64,000 nt of DNA from Polaribacter haliotis (lineage in GTDB: Bacteria > Bacteroidota > Bacteroidia > Flavobacteriales > Flavobacteriaceae): NCBI RefSeq assembly GCF_014784055.1, contig NZ_CP061813.1, positions 2,986,001 to 3,050,000 of the forward strand, read 5' to 3'. Below, in pieces: positions 34,567 through 42,943 of the stretch; within the stretch, counting starts at the first letter, position 1, and each line of letters begins with the position of its first letter. The notes under the pieces are model-generated. The model saw nothing but the letters and a program-made list of their open reading frames with translations, had not been told where the DNA came from and did no database searches. Position numbers and translations under genes: made by a program.

Positions 34567-35718
34567 CTAAGCCTTATTCAATAAAATCTGAAAAGTAGTC
34601 CCTTTTCCAATTTCCGATTTCTGTACGAAAATTTTTCCTTTGTGATAATCTTCTACAATACGTTTAGAAAGCGATAAACCCAAGCCCCAACCACGTTTTT
34701 TTGTTGTAAAACCAGGTTTAAAGATTTGTTTAAATAATTTTTTTGGCATTCCTTTTCCAGTATCTGTAATTATAATTTTTACTTTCTGTTGTTTGGTTTC
34801 TATGGCTAATTTTAGTTCACCTTTTCCCAACATTGCATCAATGGCGTTTTTAATTAAGTTTTCTATAACCCAACCAAATAATTCGGTATTTATGTTTGCG
34901 AATAATTCTTTTTCTGAAGATGAAAAAGAAAAAGTTATTTGTTTCGAACTTCGAGATTCTAAATAATCGTACGCAGTTTTTGTAATTTCTACAATATCCT
35001 GTTTTTTTAATTCTGGTACAGAACCAATTTTAGAAAAACGATTGGCAATGGTATTTAATCTATGGACATCTTTTTCTATTTCTTCCACATATTTGTCATC
35101 TACTTTTTCCATTTTTAAAATGGCAATCCAACCCAATAAAGAAGACAAAGGTGTACCTATTTGATGTGCAGTTTCCTTCGCCATTCCTGTCCATAATTTA
35201 TTAGTTTCAGCAATTTTATTAGAATTATAAAATAAATAAATAACACTTAAAAAAAGAAACAAAATTAAAATAAGAGCAAGAGGATAATAAGTTAATCTGT
35301 TTAATAAATCGGAATCTCTGTAGTAAACTTTATTTGTTTTATCATTGGAAAGGTTAATAACTATGGGGTTATTTTCATTCTTCATTTTCTCTAATTGCGC
35401 TTTTAAATATTCAGGTTCTTTGGCTTTAATAGAGTCTAAATTTTGCCAAGAAGAAATTTTTCCATTTTCGTCCACTAAAATAGATGGAATATTTATGTTG
35501 TTTTCAATAATCATTCCTTCAATATAAAAGCTATCATCTAAATTTTGGTTTGTTGCGAATTCCTTTATTGCTGCTCCAAAAATTTCCATTTTAGAACGTT
35601 CTTCTTGTTTAAAATTTTGAAAGAACATATAGGTATTCCAAAGAATTAAAGAAACAATTGCAAGAGAAATAATAATAGCAATTCTTTTAAAGAAAATGGT
35701 GTTAGTTGTAAATTTCAT
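34567..35718 (-). CDS. Orphan sensor histidine kinase
   Basis: A 383-residue membrane kinase from the ATG at 35718 (MKFTTNTIFFKRIAIII). A longer frame begins at a TTG at 35760 and also offers an ATG six bases further in, but adds no domain. Two membrane helices (about 9-31 and 143-165) bracket a ~110-residue periplasmic sensor region. The dimerisation box is ETAHQIGTPLSSLLGW, with the phospho-accepting His in AHQ, followed by HATPase motifs NLIKNAIDAM, ITDTGKGMP and KRGWGLGLSLSKRIV. No response regulator is adjacent, so its partner is elsewhere. Confidence 0.9.
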   Translation of the reverse strand: MKFTTNTIFFKRIAIIISLAIVSLILWNTYMFFQNFKQEERSKMEIFGAAIKEFATNQNLDDSFYIEGMIIENNINIPSILVDENGKISSWQNLDSIKAKEPEYLKAQLEKMKNENNPIVINLSNDKTNKVYYRDSDLLNRLTYYPLALILILFLFLSVIYLFYNSNKIAETNKLWTGMAKETAHQIGTPLSSLLGWIAILKMEKVDDKYVEEIEKDVHRLNTIANRFSKIGSVPELKKQDIVEITKTAYDYLESRSSKQITFSFSSSEKELFANINTELFGWVIENLIKNAIDAMLGKGELKLAIETKQQKVKIIITDTGKGMPKKLFKQIFKPGFTTKKRGWGLGLSLSKRIVEDYHKGKIFVQKSEIGKGTTFQILLNKA

Positions 35719-35876
35719 TAAAACAAATATAAAGGTTTCCACTATATAACTCATTTGCAATTTTGATAGTATCTTTACAAGTGAAATTATTGTCTTTTTT
35801 TAGTTTTCAGGATTTTATATAGGTTTTTAGTTCCATTGATTACGTCCAAAAAAGATATTCAAAAATTTAATATAAT

Positions 35877-36737
35877 ATGTTAAGTATAGATCCAAAAGAA
35901 ATTTCGACAGGCCAATTACATGGCTATTTATTAGGTGCAGTTGCACCAAGACCAATTGCTTTTGCAAGTACAATAGACGAAGATGGAAATGCAAATTTAT
36001 CGCCATTTAGTTTTTTTAATGTATTTGGTTCGAATCCGCCAATTATGATTTTTTCTCCAGCCAGAAGAGTTCGAGATAATACCATTAAACATACTTTAGA
36101 AAATGCTATGGCAACCAAAGAAGTGGTTATAAATATAGTAAATTATAACATTGTACAACAAATGTCTTTGAGTTCTACAGAATATCCAAAAGGAGTTAAC
36201 GAGTTCGAAAAAGCAGGTTTTACCATGTTAAAATCCGACAAAATTAAACCTTTTAGAGTTGCAGAATCTCCAGTACAATTCGAATGTAAGGTAAATGATG
36301 TTATTTTTACGGGAGATGAGGGTGGAGCAGGAAACTTAATTGTTTGCGAGGTTGTTAAAATTCATATTTCTGAAGATGTTTTAGATGAAAATGGAGCTAT
36401 AGATCAATATAAAATAGATTTAGTTGCAAGAGCAGGAGGAAGTTATTATTCCAGAGCCAGAGATGGTTTTTTCGAAATTCCGAAACCAATTTCTACGTTG
36501 GGAATTGGTGTAGATGCAATCTCATTAGAAATTAGAAACAGCACTGTTTTAACAGGAAATAATTTAGGAATGTTAGGGAATGTAGAAGAACTGCCAAATG
36601 AAAAAAATGTTGATAACTTTGCAAAAGAACATCCGCAGTTTATTGGGTTAGAAACCACAAAAAAACATACATTTGCGCAAGAGTTTTTAATAAAGAATGA
36701 TGTAGAAAGTGCTTGGAAAGTGCTTTTAATTAAATAG
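35877..36737 (+). CDS. Flavin reductase family protein
   Basis: A 286-residue FMN-binding split-barrel protein. The flavin reductase-like domain occupies about 15-190 with GAVAPRPIAFASTIDEDGNANLSPFSFFNVFGSNPP, the sequence that binds FMN, and MATKEVVINIVN. Such proteins reduce flavin for a monooxygenase or act as oxidoreductases themselves; no oxygenase partner is near. A ~90-residue C-terminal extension is helical. The DUF3127 gene follows 14 bases later, likely an operon. Confidence 0.88.
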   Translation: MLSIDPKEISTGQLHGYLLGAVAPRPIAFASTIDEDGNANLSPFSFFNVFGSNPPIMIFSPARRVRDNTIKHTLENAMATKEVVINIVNYNIVQQMSLSSTEYPKGVNEFEKAGFTMLKSDKIKPFRVAESPVQFECKVNDVIFTGDEGGAGNLIVCEVVKIHISEDVLDENGAIDQYKIDLVARAGGSYYSRARDGFFEIPKPISTLGIGVDAISLEIRNSTVLTGNNLGMLGNVEELPNEKNVDNFAKEHPQFIGLETTKKHTFAQEFLIKNDVESAWKVLLIK

Positions 36738-36751
36738 TTAAGGTTTATATT

Positions 36752-37123
36752 ATGGAAGTTATTGGTAAAGTAAAGTTAATTGGAGAAGTTCAGACATTTG
36801 GTTCTAACGGTTTTAGAAAAAGAGAATTAGTAGTTACTACAGATGAGCAATATCCACAAATGATAATGGTCGAATTTGTACAAGATAAATGCGATTTATT
36901 AAATAGTTATGCTGTTGGACAAGACGTAAAAGTTTCTATTAATTTAAGAGGTAGAGAATGGATTAACCCACAAGGAGAGGCTAAATATTTTAATTCTATC
37001 CAAGGATGGAGAATCGAGAACTTATCTCAAGCGGCTCCAAATCAAGGAAATTTACCTCCAGTAGATCAATTTAAAGAAGCATCTAATGTTTCTGATGCAG
37101 AACCAGACGATTTACCATTTTAA
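36752..37123 (+). CDS. DUF3127 domain protein, OB-fold-like
   Basis: A 123-residue protein made almost entirely of the DUF3127 domain (EVIGKVKLIGEVQTFGSNGFRKRELVVTTDEQYPQ … VSINLRGREWINPQGEAKYFNSIQGW). The domain resembles single-strand DNA-binding OB folds, and the acidic tail NVSDAEPDDLPF closely resembles the acidic DDDxPF tip of SSB, which recruits replication and repair proteins. The tail similarity is seen directly; a nucleic-acid role is inference. Co-directional with the flavin reductase 14 bases upstream. Confidence 0.87.
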   Translation: MEVIGKVKLIGEVQTFGSNGFRKRELVVTTDEQYPQMIMVEFVQDKCDLLNSYAVGQDVKVSINLRGREWINPQGEAKYFNSIQGWRIENLSQAAPNQGNLPPVDQFKEASNVSDAEPDDLPF

Positions 37124-37163
37124 AAAAAAAGAAACAAGAAGCAAGATTTTCTTGAAACAAGAT

Positions 37164-37201
37164 AAAAAAAGAGTGTAAATTAAATTTTACACTCTTTTTT
37201 T
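37164..37201 (+). terminator. Terminator after the DUF3127 gene
   Basis: Stem GAGTGTAAA / TTTACACTC (37171-37179 with 37186-37194), loop TTAAAT. Seven As before and seven Ts after extend the pairing, so it can act in both directions between the convergent DUF3127 and DUF1456 genes. Confidence 0.85.
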
Positions 37202-37258
37202 ACGTTTTATTTTTAATCTTTATTCTTGCGTCTCTTTTCTTTTTTCTAAAAAAAAAAT

Positions 37259-37504
37259 CTACTTTTTCTCTCCCTTTTTCGGCATTGGTCCACGTAAGTG
37301 AATAATTAATCCGTTTAAGAAATTACGTAAAATTTGGTCGCCACATTCTACATATTTATCATGATCTTCGCTTCTGAAAAGCGCACCTAATTCTGCCTTA
37401 GAAACTTTAAAATCTACCAAAGCACAAATTTCTACAATATCTGTATCACGCAATTTATGCGCAACACGTAATTTTTTTAAAATATCATTATTTGTTAATC
37501 CCAT
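37259..37504 (-). CDS. DUF1456 (YehS-like) single-domain protein
   Basis: An 81-residue protein that matches one DUF1456 repeat (LTNNDILKKLRVAHKLRDTDIVEICALVDFKVSKAELGALFRSEDHDKY). Proteobacterial YehS has two such repeats, so this is a one-domain version. The basic tail PMPKKGEKK ends it. Function is unknown in the family. It lies 17 bases after the membrane protein gene on the same strand. Confidence 0.85.
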   Translation of the reverse strand: MGLTNNDILKKLRVAHKLRDTDIVEICALVDFKVSKAELGALFRSEDHDKYVECGDQILRNFLNGLIIHLRGPMPKKGEKK

Positions 37505-37521
37505 ATTGCAAATATACTTTT

Positions 37522-38151
37522 TTAAGTAACTACTTTAAAAATTGCCCATCCATAAATTGCAAATCTTAAAAAACGAAATAATCCAAAAAACACTACATTT
37601 TTAAACGGATATTTAATCATACCAGCGGCTAAACACGCAATAGAAAAAGGTAGTGGTAATAATGCACCTACTAAAATTAAAAAACCTCCCCATTTACGGG
37701 TGTTTTTTAAATTTGCTGCCATTTTAACTTCCAAATAGATTCTTACAGAATCTATTTTTAATGTTAATCTTCCTAAAAAGTAAGAAATTAAACCTCCTGA
37801 ATAAGAAAGTAATGCTAAAAGAGATAAATTTAAAATAGGTTCACTTGTCTTTTTTGTCCAAGCAATAAATATTTCTGGTGGAATTAATCCTAAAAGTGTT
37901 TCAGAAATAAAAAAGGTTATTAAAATACCAAGTCTAGAAAATGTTTCTGTTATAGTTTCTAAACCTTCATTAATGTCATACACATATTTATTGAAAAGGA
38001 ATAAGCCCAAAACAACGAAAACAATAGGAATAAATGCTTTTTTAACACTTTCCCAAACGAATATATAGAAACCAGTTCTTCCATAATAATTATGAAGCCT
38101 TTTTCCTATAAATGCCGTTTTTTTCTTTCTTCTTTTTCGCTTTTTTTCCAA
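37522..38151 (-). CDS. VTT/DedA-like membrane protein (YqaA type)
   Basis: A 209-residue membrane protein with a very basic N-terminus (KKRKRRKKKTAFIGKRL) and about four to five helices. The central LLGLIPPEIFIAWTKK and LSLLALLSYSGGLISYFLGR and the C-terminal VGALLPLPFSIACLAAGMIKYPF fit the VTT (SNARE-associated/DedA) fold, whose members include lipid scramblases and flippases. Specific function unknown. Confidence 0.75.
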   Translation of the reverse strand: MEKKRKRRKKKTAFIGKRLHNYYGRTGFYIFVWESVKKAFIPIVFVVLGLFLFNKYVYDINEGLETITETFSRLGILITFFISETLLGLIPPEIFIAWTKKTSEPILNLSLLALLSYSGGLISYFLGRLTLKIDSVRIYLEVKMAANLKNTRKWGGFLILVGALLPLPFSIACLAAGMIKYPFKNVVFFGLFRFLRFAIYGWAIFKVVT

Positions 38152-38274
38152 GAAACATTTGTTTTTGTGAAGCTACAAAAATAGAAACAAATTCTAAATA
38201 AAAGTTTGTAGAATTTTACATTAACTATTTTTTAAGATTTCTTTAAATTCGCTTAACTTTTAAAGCATATTAAA

Positions 38275-38907
38275 TTGATTTGGCTCACAGATAAAATAAT
38301 TTTTCCTCCTTACGAACTCACTTCCAAAGAAGGTATTATAGCTTTGGGTGGCGATTTAAGTGCAGAAAGATTAATTTATGCCTACAAAAACGGAATTTTC
38401 CCTTGGTTCTCGGAAGACGATCCAATTGTTTGGTATTGTCCGTTTGAAAGAATGGTTTTGTTTCCAGAAGAAATAAAAATTTCTAAATCGATGCGAAAAA
38501 TAATTAACAATGGTGCTTTTACAATTACAGAAAATAAAGCTTTTGAAGAAGTAATTTATAATTGTAAAAATATCGAAAGAAAAGATGGTTTTGGCACTTG
38601 GATTACAGATGATATGGAGCAAGCATACATTAATTTACATAAAAAAGGAGTTGCAAAATCAATTGAAGTTTGGCTTGATGATAAATTGGTTGGTGGTTTA
38701 TATGGTTTAGAAGTAAACAATATTTTCTGCGGAGAAAGTATGTTTAGTAAATTTTCCAATGCTTCTAAATTAGCATTTATATATTTGGCTACAAGTAAAA
38801 AATATAAATTAATAGATTGCCAAATTTATAACGAACATTTGGCAAGTTTAGGCGCGAAAGAAATAGATAGAAATTTATTTTTAGAGATTTTGAAGAATAA
38901 TCCTTAA
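38275..38907 (+). CDS. aat: Leucyl/phenylalanyl-tRNA--protein transferase, UUG start
   Basis: A 210-residue enzyme of the N-degron pathway that adds Leu or Phe to N-terminal Lys/Arg of proteins for ClpAP degradation. Family motifs are FPPYELTSKEGIIALGGDLS, YKNGIFPWFSEDDPIVWYCPFERMVL, HKKGVAKSIEVW and GGLYGLEVNNIFCGESMFS. The frame begins WLTDKIIFPP, the usual start of the family, preceded only by TTG ATT. No ATG fits, so TTG at 38275 is the likely initiator. Confidence 0.93.
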   Translation: MIWLTDKIIFPPYELTSKEGIIALGGDLSAERLIYAYKNGIFPWFSEDDPIVWYCPFERMVLFPEEIKISKSMRKIINNGAFTITENKAFEEVIYNCKNIERKDGFGTWITDDMEQAYINLHKKGVAKSIEVWLDDKLVGGLYGLEVNNIFCGESMFSKFSNASKLAFIYLATSKKYKLIDCQIYNEHLASLGAKEIDRNLFLEILKNNP

Positions 38908-38926
38908 TAAAATACAATTCTAAATT

Positions 38927-38971
38927 AAACAATAAAAGGTTCAAAATGTGAACTTGAACCTTTTATTGTTT
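38927..38971. terminator. Terminator between aat and the VOC gene
   Basis: A perfect 18-bp stem (AAACAATAAAAGGTTCAA with TTGAACCTTTTATTGTTT) and a 9-base loop AATGTGAAC, followed by Ts on the right and A/T-rich sequence on the left. It separates convergent genes. Confidence 0.85.
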
Positions 38972-39018
38972 TTATAAATATTAACTTTATCCTTTGTAGA
39001 ACTAATAGTTAAAATATA

Positions 39019-39393
39019 TTACTTCATAGAATGCAAACCAATTGCATTTCCATCAATATCCATTAAAATAGATACGAAACCAAATTCACCAATAAACATT
39101 TTTGGTCTTATTATTTTTCCGCCAGCTTTTTCTACTTTTGCTTCTTCGATTGTACAATCTTCCGATTCGAAATAAACAACTGTATTGTTATTACCTGCAA
39201 TAAAATTTTCTTTTTCTACTAAAGCTCCAGTAATATTTCCACTTTTTGGGTCGAAAGGAAACCCAGCTTGTTTACCAGCTTCAATCGGGAAATCTACCAA
39301 TTTAATATTAAAAATAGCTTCGTAGAATTCTTTAGCATTATTTAAGTTAGATACATTAATGTCGAACCAATTTACAGGATTTACATTTTTCAT
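39019..39393 (-). CDS. VOC family (glyoxalase-like) protein
   Basis: A 124-residue vicinal-oxygen-chelate protein: NPVNWFDINVSNLNNAKEFYEAIFNIKL opens the domain and FGFVSILMDIDGNAIGLHSMK closes it, with two beta-alpha-beta-beta-beta repeats. Such small proteins include lyases, dioxygenases and resistance proteins; this one cannot be assigned further. It lies 84 bases downstream of the AraC regulator on the same strand, which may control it. Confidence 0.87.
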   Translation of the reverse strand: MKNVNPVNWFDINVSNLNNAKEFYEAIFNIKLVDFPIEAGKQAGFPFDPKSGNITGALVEKENFIAGNNNTVVYFESEDCTIEEAKVEKAGGKIIRPKMFIGEFGFVSILMDIDGNAIGLHSMK

Positions 39394-39477
39394 TTTATTA
39401 TGTTTTATAGTTATTGCGTTATTGCACTACAAAGATGCAATGACTTTGAAATATAAAATTGTAAAAATGGGACAAGG

Positions 39478-40293
39478 CTATTTTTCGCTGTCGAAAATCA
39501 ATGACATTTTTAAATCATCGCCATAAAATTCTTTTGGTGTAACGCCTGTAAATTCTTTAAAATCTTTTATAAAATGAGCTTGGTCGAAATATTCGTTTTC
39601 ATACGCTAAATCTGTAAGGCTTTTTACTTTGTTATTTAATAATGTTTTTAAAGTAGTTTGAATTCTAATTGTTTTAGAAAGTTGTTTAGGACTTAAACCA
39701 ATGGTGGAAGAAAATTTACGGGTTAATTGCCTGCGATTAATATTATTTTGTTGTGAAAGTTCATTTACAGAAAATTGTCCATTGGCATTCAAAATTGTTT
39801 CAACTGTAGATTTTACGATGGTATCAATTGTTTTTTTATGAACTAATTTGTTAAGTAAAAAGTTTTCGATTAATGTTATTCTTTCAATCGTAGAGTTTGC
39901 GTTTAAGATTTTTTCTCCAATTTCTTTTCCGTCTTTCCCAAAAACATTTTCGATTGGTACAGCTGTATTCTGAATTTCCTTAATAGTTAAAGTAGAAAAA
40001 GGTAAAAAACCATTTGGTTGAAATCGAACAACAAAAGAGCCAGTAATACCAAGAGGTTCTACAATATATGGTTTTGTTAATTGACCAATTAAAAAACATT
40101 TTGGTAGAATTATACTTTCTTTTTCGTTTTTGTGATGTTTGTAAGTTTCTCCATAATGAAAGATTAATTTCATTGTTCCATCAGGAATTATGGTGTTTTT
40201 TATTGGTGTATTCTCTAAATCTCCTTCTAGAGTCCAATAACATTTAACCCATTCTTCTAAATCTTTTTGTGGCTGAAATATTTTATGATCCAT
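39478..40293 (-). CDS. AraC-family transcriptional regulator (DUF6597 N-terminus)
   Basis: A 271-residue regulator. The N-terminal beta-rich domain (about 1-130; WVKCYWTLEGD, IIPDGTMKLIFHYG, GITGSFVVRFQPNGFLPF) is the DUF6597-like ligand domain common in Bacteroidota AraC proteins. The C-terminal 100 residues hold two helix-turn-helix motifs (FSVNELSQQNNINRRQLTRKF and LTDLAYENEYFDQAHFIKDFKEFTGVTPKEF). It probably regulates the VOC gene just downstream; the ligand is unknown. Confidence 0.9.
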   Translation of the reverse strand: MDHKIFQPQKDLEEWVKCYWTLEGDLENTPIKNTIIPDGTMKLIFHYGETYKHHKNEKESIILPKCFLIGQLTKPYIVEPLGITGSFVVRFQPNGFLPFSTLTIKEIQNTAVPIENVFGKDGKEIGEKILNANSTIERITLIENFLLNKLVHKKTIDTIVKSTVETILNANGQFSVNELSQQNNINRRQLTRKFSSTIGLSPKQLSKTIRIQTTLKTLLNNKVKSLTDLAYENEYFDQAHFIKDFKEFTGVTPKEFYGDDLKMSLIFDSEK

Positions 40294-40406
40294 TAAGAAT
40301 TATTTGCTTTACAAATTACATTTTTTAATGTTTAGAAACAAGTGAAACAAAAAACAACCATTCTCGAAAGAAAATGGCTGTTACTAATTAATTAAAAATA
40401 TAGTTT

Positions 40407-41144
40407 TTAAATCTTTCGAAGAAAAATATCTCCACTAATGGTGTTTAGTTTTAAAGAAGAAGTTCCTTTGTTAATAGTTGCTATAATTTTAGAGCCATAA
40501 CCTCTTTTTTTGTTTTTATCAAAATCGATATCTAAATCAGAATATACAGAACCTGATAAGGTTTTTGCTTCGAATTTTGCGTCAGAAACATAAATATCTA
40601 TGTCTCCACTTATTGTTTTTAGATGCATGTTTTTAGAGTGTTTTTTAATGGTAATATTTCCACTTATTAAATCTAAATTCAACTCGCCAATATACTTTTC
40701 TGCTTCTACACTTCCAGAAATACTTTTTATTTTTAATTCCATGTTTATTGGAACGTAAATCACATAATTTACAATGTTAGAATGTTGGTTTTTACAACAA
40801 TCTTCATCATCTTTAGTATCTTCTCCTTCTTTGTGGGAATGAGAAAAATAACTTCTGTATTTTTTGAAATACTCACCATAATCTGAACTTATTTTATAAG
40901 TCCCGCCAATTTTATCTGTTTTAAAATTGAAATAATCGTTGTGTTTATTATCATCGATATTTACAGTCGCTTCAACAGAAATTTCGTTTTTATTCCAATT
41001 TTTAATAATGATATTGCTCGCAAATTTTAGGTTTACGTAAACGTCTTCAATACCATTTGCTTTGGTGTTTTCTATTACTTTTTTTTGTGCTGTTAGGTTG
41101 TTAAAAGTCAATAACAATCCTATGAATAAGAGTAAACTTTTCAT
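40407..41144 (-). CDS. DUF4097-like exported beta-repeat protein (second copy)
   Basis: A 245-residue exported protein, with a signal peptide ending near NLTAQ (residue 19). The body consists of parallel-beta-helix-like repeats with recurrent SISGSVEAEKYIG, LISGNITIKKHSK, TISGDIDIYVSD and TLSGSVYSDLDID phrases, as in DUF4097 proteins, which are putative adhesin or scaffold domains found with anti-sigma factors. An acidic/cysteine patch KEGEDTKDDEDCCKN lies mid-sequence. It is the last gene after the sigma/anti-sigma/DUF4097 set, separated by a 224-base gap holding a tandem repeat. Confidence 0.83.
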   Translation of the reverse strand: MKSLLLFIGLLLTFNNLTAQKKVIENTKANGIEDVYVNLKFASNIIIKNWNKNEISVEATVNIDDNKHNDYFNFKTDKIGGTYKISSDYGEYFKKYRSYFSHSHKEGEDTKDDEDCCKNQHSNIVNYVIYVPINMELKIKSISGSVEAEKYIGELNLDLISGNITIKKHSKNMHLKTISGDIDIYVSDAKFEAKTLSGSVYSDLDIDFDKNKKRGYGSKIIATINKGTSSLKLNTISGDIFLRKI

Positions 41145-41182
41145 TTTTAATGTTTTAAATTGTGTGAATTATTTTTTTATGA

Positions 41183-41360
41183 TGTCATTTTGAGTGAAAC
41201 GCAGTGAAATCGAAAAATCTTATATTATTACGTTTATATTCAGATTTCTCCACAAGGTCGAAATGACATTCTTTTGTCATTTTGAGTGAAACGTAGTGGA
41301 ATCGAAAAATCTTAAGATATTAAACTTCTATTGATATTTCTCTACAAGATCGGAATGACA
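41183..41360. repeat. Two tandem 86-bp repeats with inverted ends
   Basis: Copies occupy 41183-41268 and 41275-41360, both exactly 86 bases and separated by six. Each begins TGTCATTTTGAGTGAAACG, continues AATCGAAAAATCTTA, a variable A/T middle, then ATTTCTC.ACAAG.TCG and ends AATGACA, so the ends are inverted repeats (TGTCATT/AATGACA). A fragment of the same family (ATCATTTCGACTTTATAGAG) lies at 46804-46833. The pair fills the gap between the two DUF4097-like genes. Confidence 0.85.
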
Positions 41361-41368
41361 TTTTGGTA

Positions 41369-42163
41369 TTACTTTTTTCTCAAGTAAATATTACCCATAG
41401 AAGATTTAATGTAGATTTTTACACCACCATTATTCAGTTTGCTGTTAATACTTTTGTTACCACTAACATTTGGCAAACCTTTCTTTTTTGGAGTATCGAA
41501 ATCGAAATTCGTGTACACAGTTCCTTGGGTTCTTAATTCTAAATCTGCTTTTGTGTTTGCTGGAATTGCCACATCAATTTCCGAAACAGAAGAACTAATT
41601 GTTATTGGAGATGTTTGGCTTACTTTATCGAAATCGATATCAATTTTACCAACACTTGTATTTGCAGTAATTGGGCCAGTTACGTTTTTCATTTCTATCT
41701 TGCCAACATTGGTTGCAACTTCTACTTCGCCAGTAAAACCTTCTAAGGAAACAGAGCCTAAATTACCCGCATTTACAGAAATATTCATGGTTTTTGGTAA
41801 TGTTAAGTTGATGCCATTTCTTTGATACATTGATTTTAAATCGGTAACATATAAAACTGAACCTTCTTTTGTAATAGAAAATCCAAAACCATCTGAATTG
41901 TCTTTTCCATTTGGATATACAGCTGTTAAGCCTTTTCTTTTTTCTGCTTTTTCTTTTTGATGATCTTCATGCCCAGAATGATTGTTGCGTACTTTTTTAT
42001 TATCTGTAAGTACCAATTCTGATGTATTTTCAGCCGTTAAAACAATTTTTGTTCCACTTGCTAAAACGACTTTTTTAATGCCAGACAAAGAGTATTTAAA
42101 TTCCTTTTCCTGTGCAGATAAAATACTTGTAACAAATAATAATAGGATTAATATTTTTTTCAT
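41369..42163 (-). CDS. DUF4097-like exported beta-repeat protein (first copy)
   Basis: A 264-residue exported protein with a signal peptide (residues 1-17, SILSAQ). Repeated beta turns with glycine (VNAGNLGSVSLEGFTG, VATNVGKIEMKNVTG, ANTSVGKIDIDFD, SSSVSEIDVAIP) define a beta-helix like DUF4097. A His-rich patch NNHSGHEDHQKEKAEKR near residue 60 could bind metal. It lies 14 bases after the anti-sigma gene, so its expression probably depends on the linked ECF sigma factor. Confidence 0.83.
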   Translation of the reverse strand: MKKILILLLFVTSILSAQEKEFKYSLSGIKKVVLASGTKIVLTAENTSELVLTDNKKVRNNHSGHEDHQKEKAEKRKGLTAVYPNGKDNSDGFGFSITKEGSVLYVTDLKSMYQRNGINLTLPKTMNISVNAGNLGSVSLEGFTGEVEVATNVGKIEMKNVTGPITANTSVGKIDIDFDKVSQTSPITISSSVSEIDVAIPANTKADLELRTQGTVYTNFDFDTPKKKGLPNVSGNKSINSKLNNGGVKIYIKSSMGNIYLRKK

Positions 42164-42177
42164 GATTTCTTAATTTT

Positions 42178-42939
42178 TTATAATAAACTTGGTAAATTTA
42201 GTTCGACTTGTTGTTTTACATATAGAGGAGTTTCCTCGTTTTTTAATAATTTTTGCATAGATTCAATCGCTCTTTTTTCTTGAATTTTTGCTAAAATTTG
42301 AATCAACTCTATTTGTACAGAAGAGTTTTCATCGGTTTCTAGAGATTTTATTAAAGCATCTCTTACAATAATTTCTGACGAAAATTTAGACAACGTTTCT
42401 GCTGCAGCTAAACGTACATTTGCATTTTTATCAAAAAATAATCTATTAATTAAAGCTTCAATAATTTTGGTGTCTTTTTTAGTAAATTCTTCTGCATCTG
42501 AGACTCCTAGAATTCTCTTGCTTGCAGAACTGTTTTCTAATAAAGCCAAAACTTGTTTTTGGTTTTCATTTTTTACACTTGCAATTTGGGTGATGTTAGA
42601 TTGATGTTTTCCAAAAAGAAATGCGCCAATAATAATTACAATACTCGCAGCAACTTTTAGGTATGATATCCAATCTTGTTGTGGTTTTAATTGAATTACT
42701 TTTGGTGTTGCAGTTTCTATTTCTTGAGCTAACATCTTATTAAAATTGTCACGCAAATTAGCAGAAGGGGTTTCCATTTCTTGGCTGTCTAGAACTGCTA
42801 AAAAAGATTTCATTTCTTCTAATTCTTTGTTACAATTTGTACAAGATTTTAAATGCTCTTTTACTTCAGAATTTGCAACTTCTGATAAAGATTTGTTTAA
42901 AAACCCTGTAAATTTATGTTGAATGTCGGTACATTTCAT
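42178..42939 (-). CDS. Anti-sigma factor with zinc-finger and HEAT repeats
   Basis: A 253-residue inner-membrane protein. The N-terminal cytoplasmic zf-HC2 domain has HLKSCTNCNKEL (His, Cys, Cys zinc ligands), a single membrane helix spans about 92-108, and the periplasmic part has HEAT-like repeats (NANVRLAAAETLSKF, ENSSVQIELIQILAKI, ETPLYVKQQVELNLPSLL). The zinc domain would hold the sigma factor encoded 4 bases upstream; the HEAT region may sense envelope protein partners. The HEAT addition is notable. Confidence 0.87.
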   Translation of the reverse strand: MKCTDIQHKFTGFLNKSLSEVANSEVKEHLKSCTNCNKELEEMKSFLAVLDSQEMETPSANLRDNFNKMLAQEIETATPKVIQLKPQQDWISYLKVAASIVIIIGAFLFGKHQSNITQIASVKNENQKQVLALLENSSASKRILGVSDAEEFTKKDTKIIEALINRLFFDKNANVRLAAAETLSKFSSEIIVRDALIKSLETDENSSVQIELIQILAKIQEKRAIESMQKLLKNEETPLYVKQQVELNLPSLL

Positions 42940-42943
42940 AATC

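Noticed and set aside
41183..41360. Possible CRISPR repeats
   Set aside because: Only two 86-base copies with six bases between them and a diverged core; there are no regular spacers and no cas genes.
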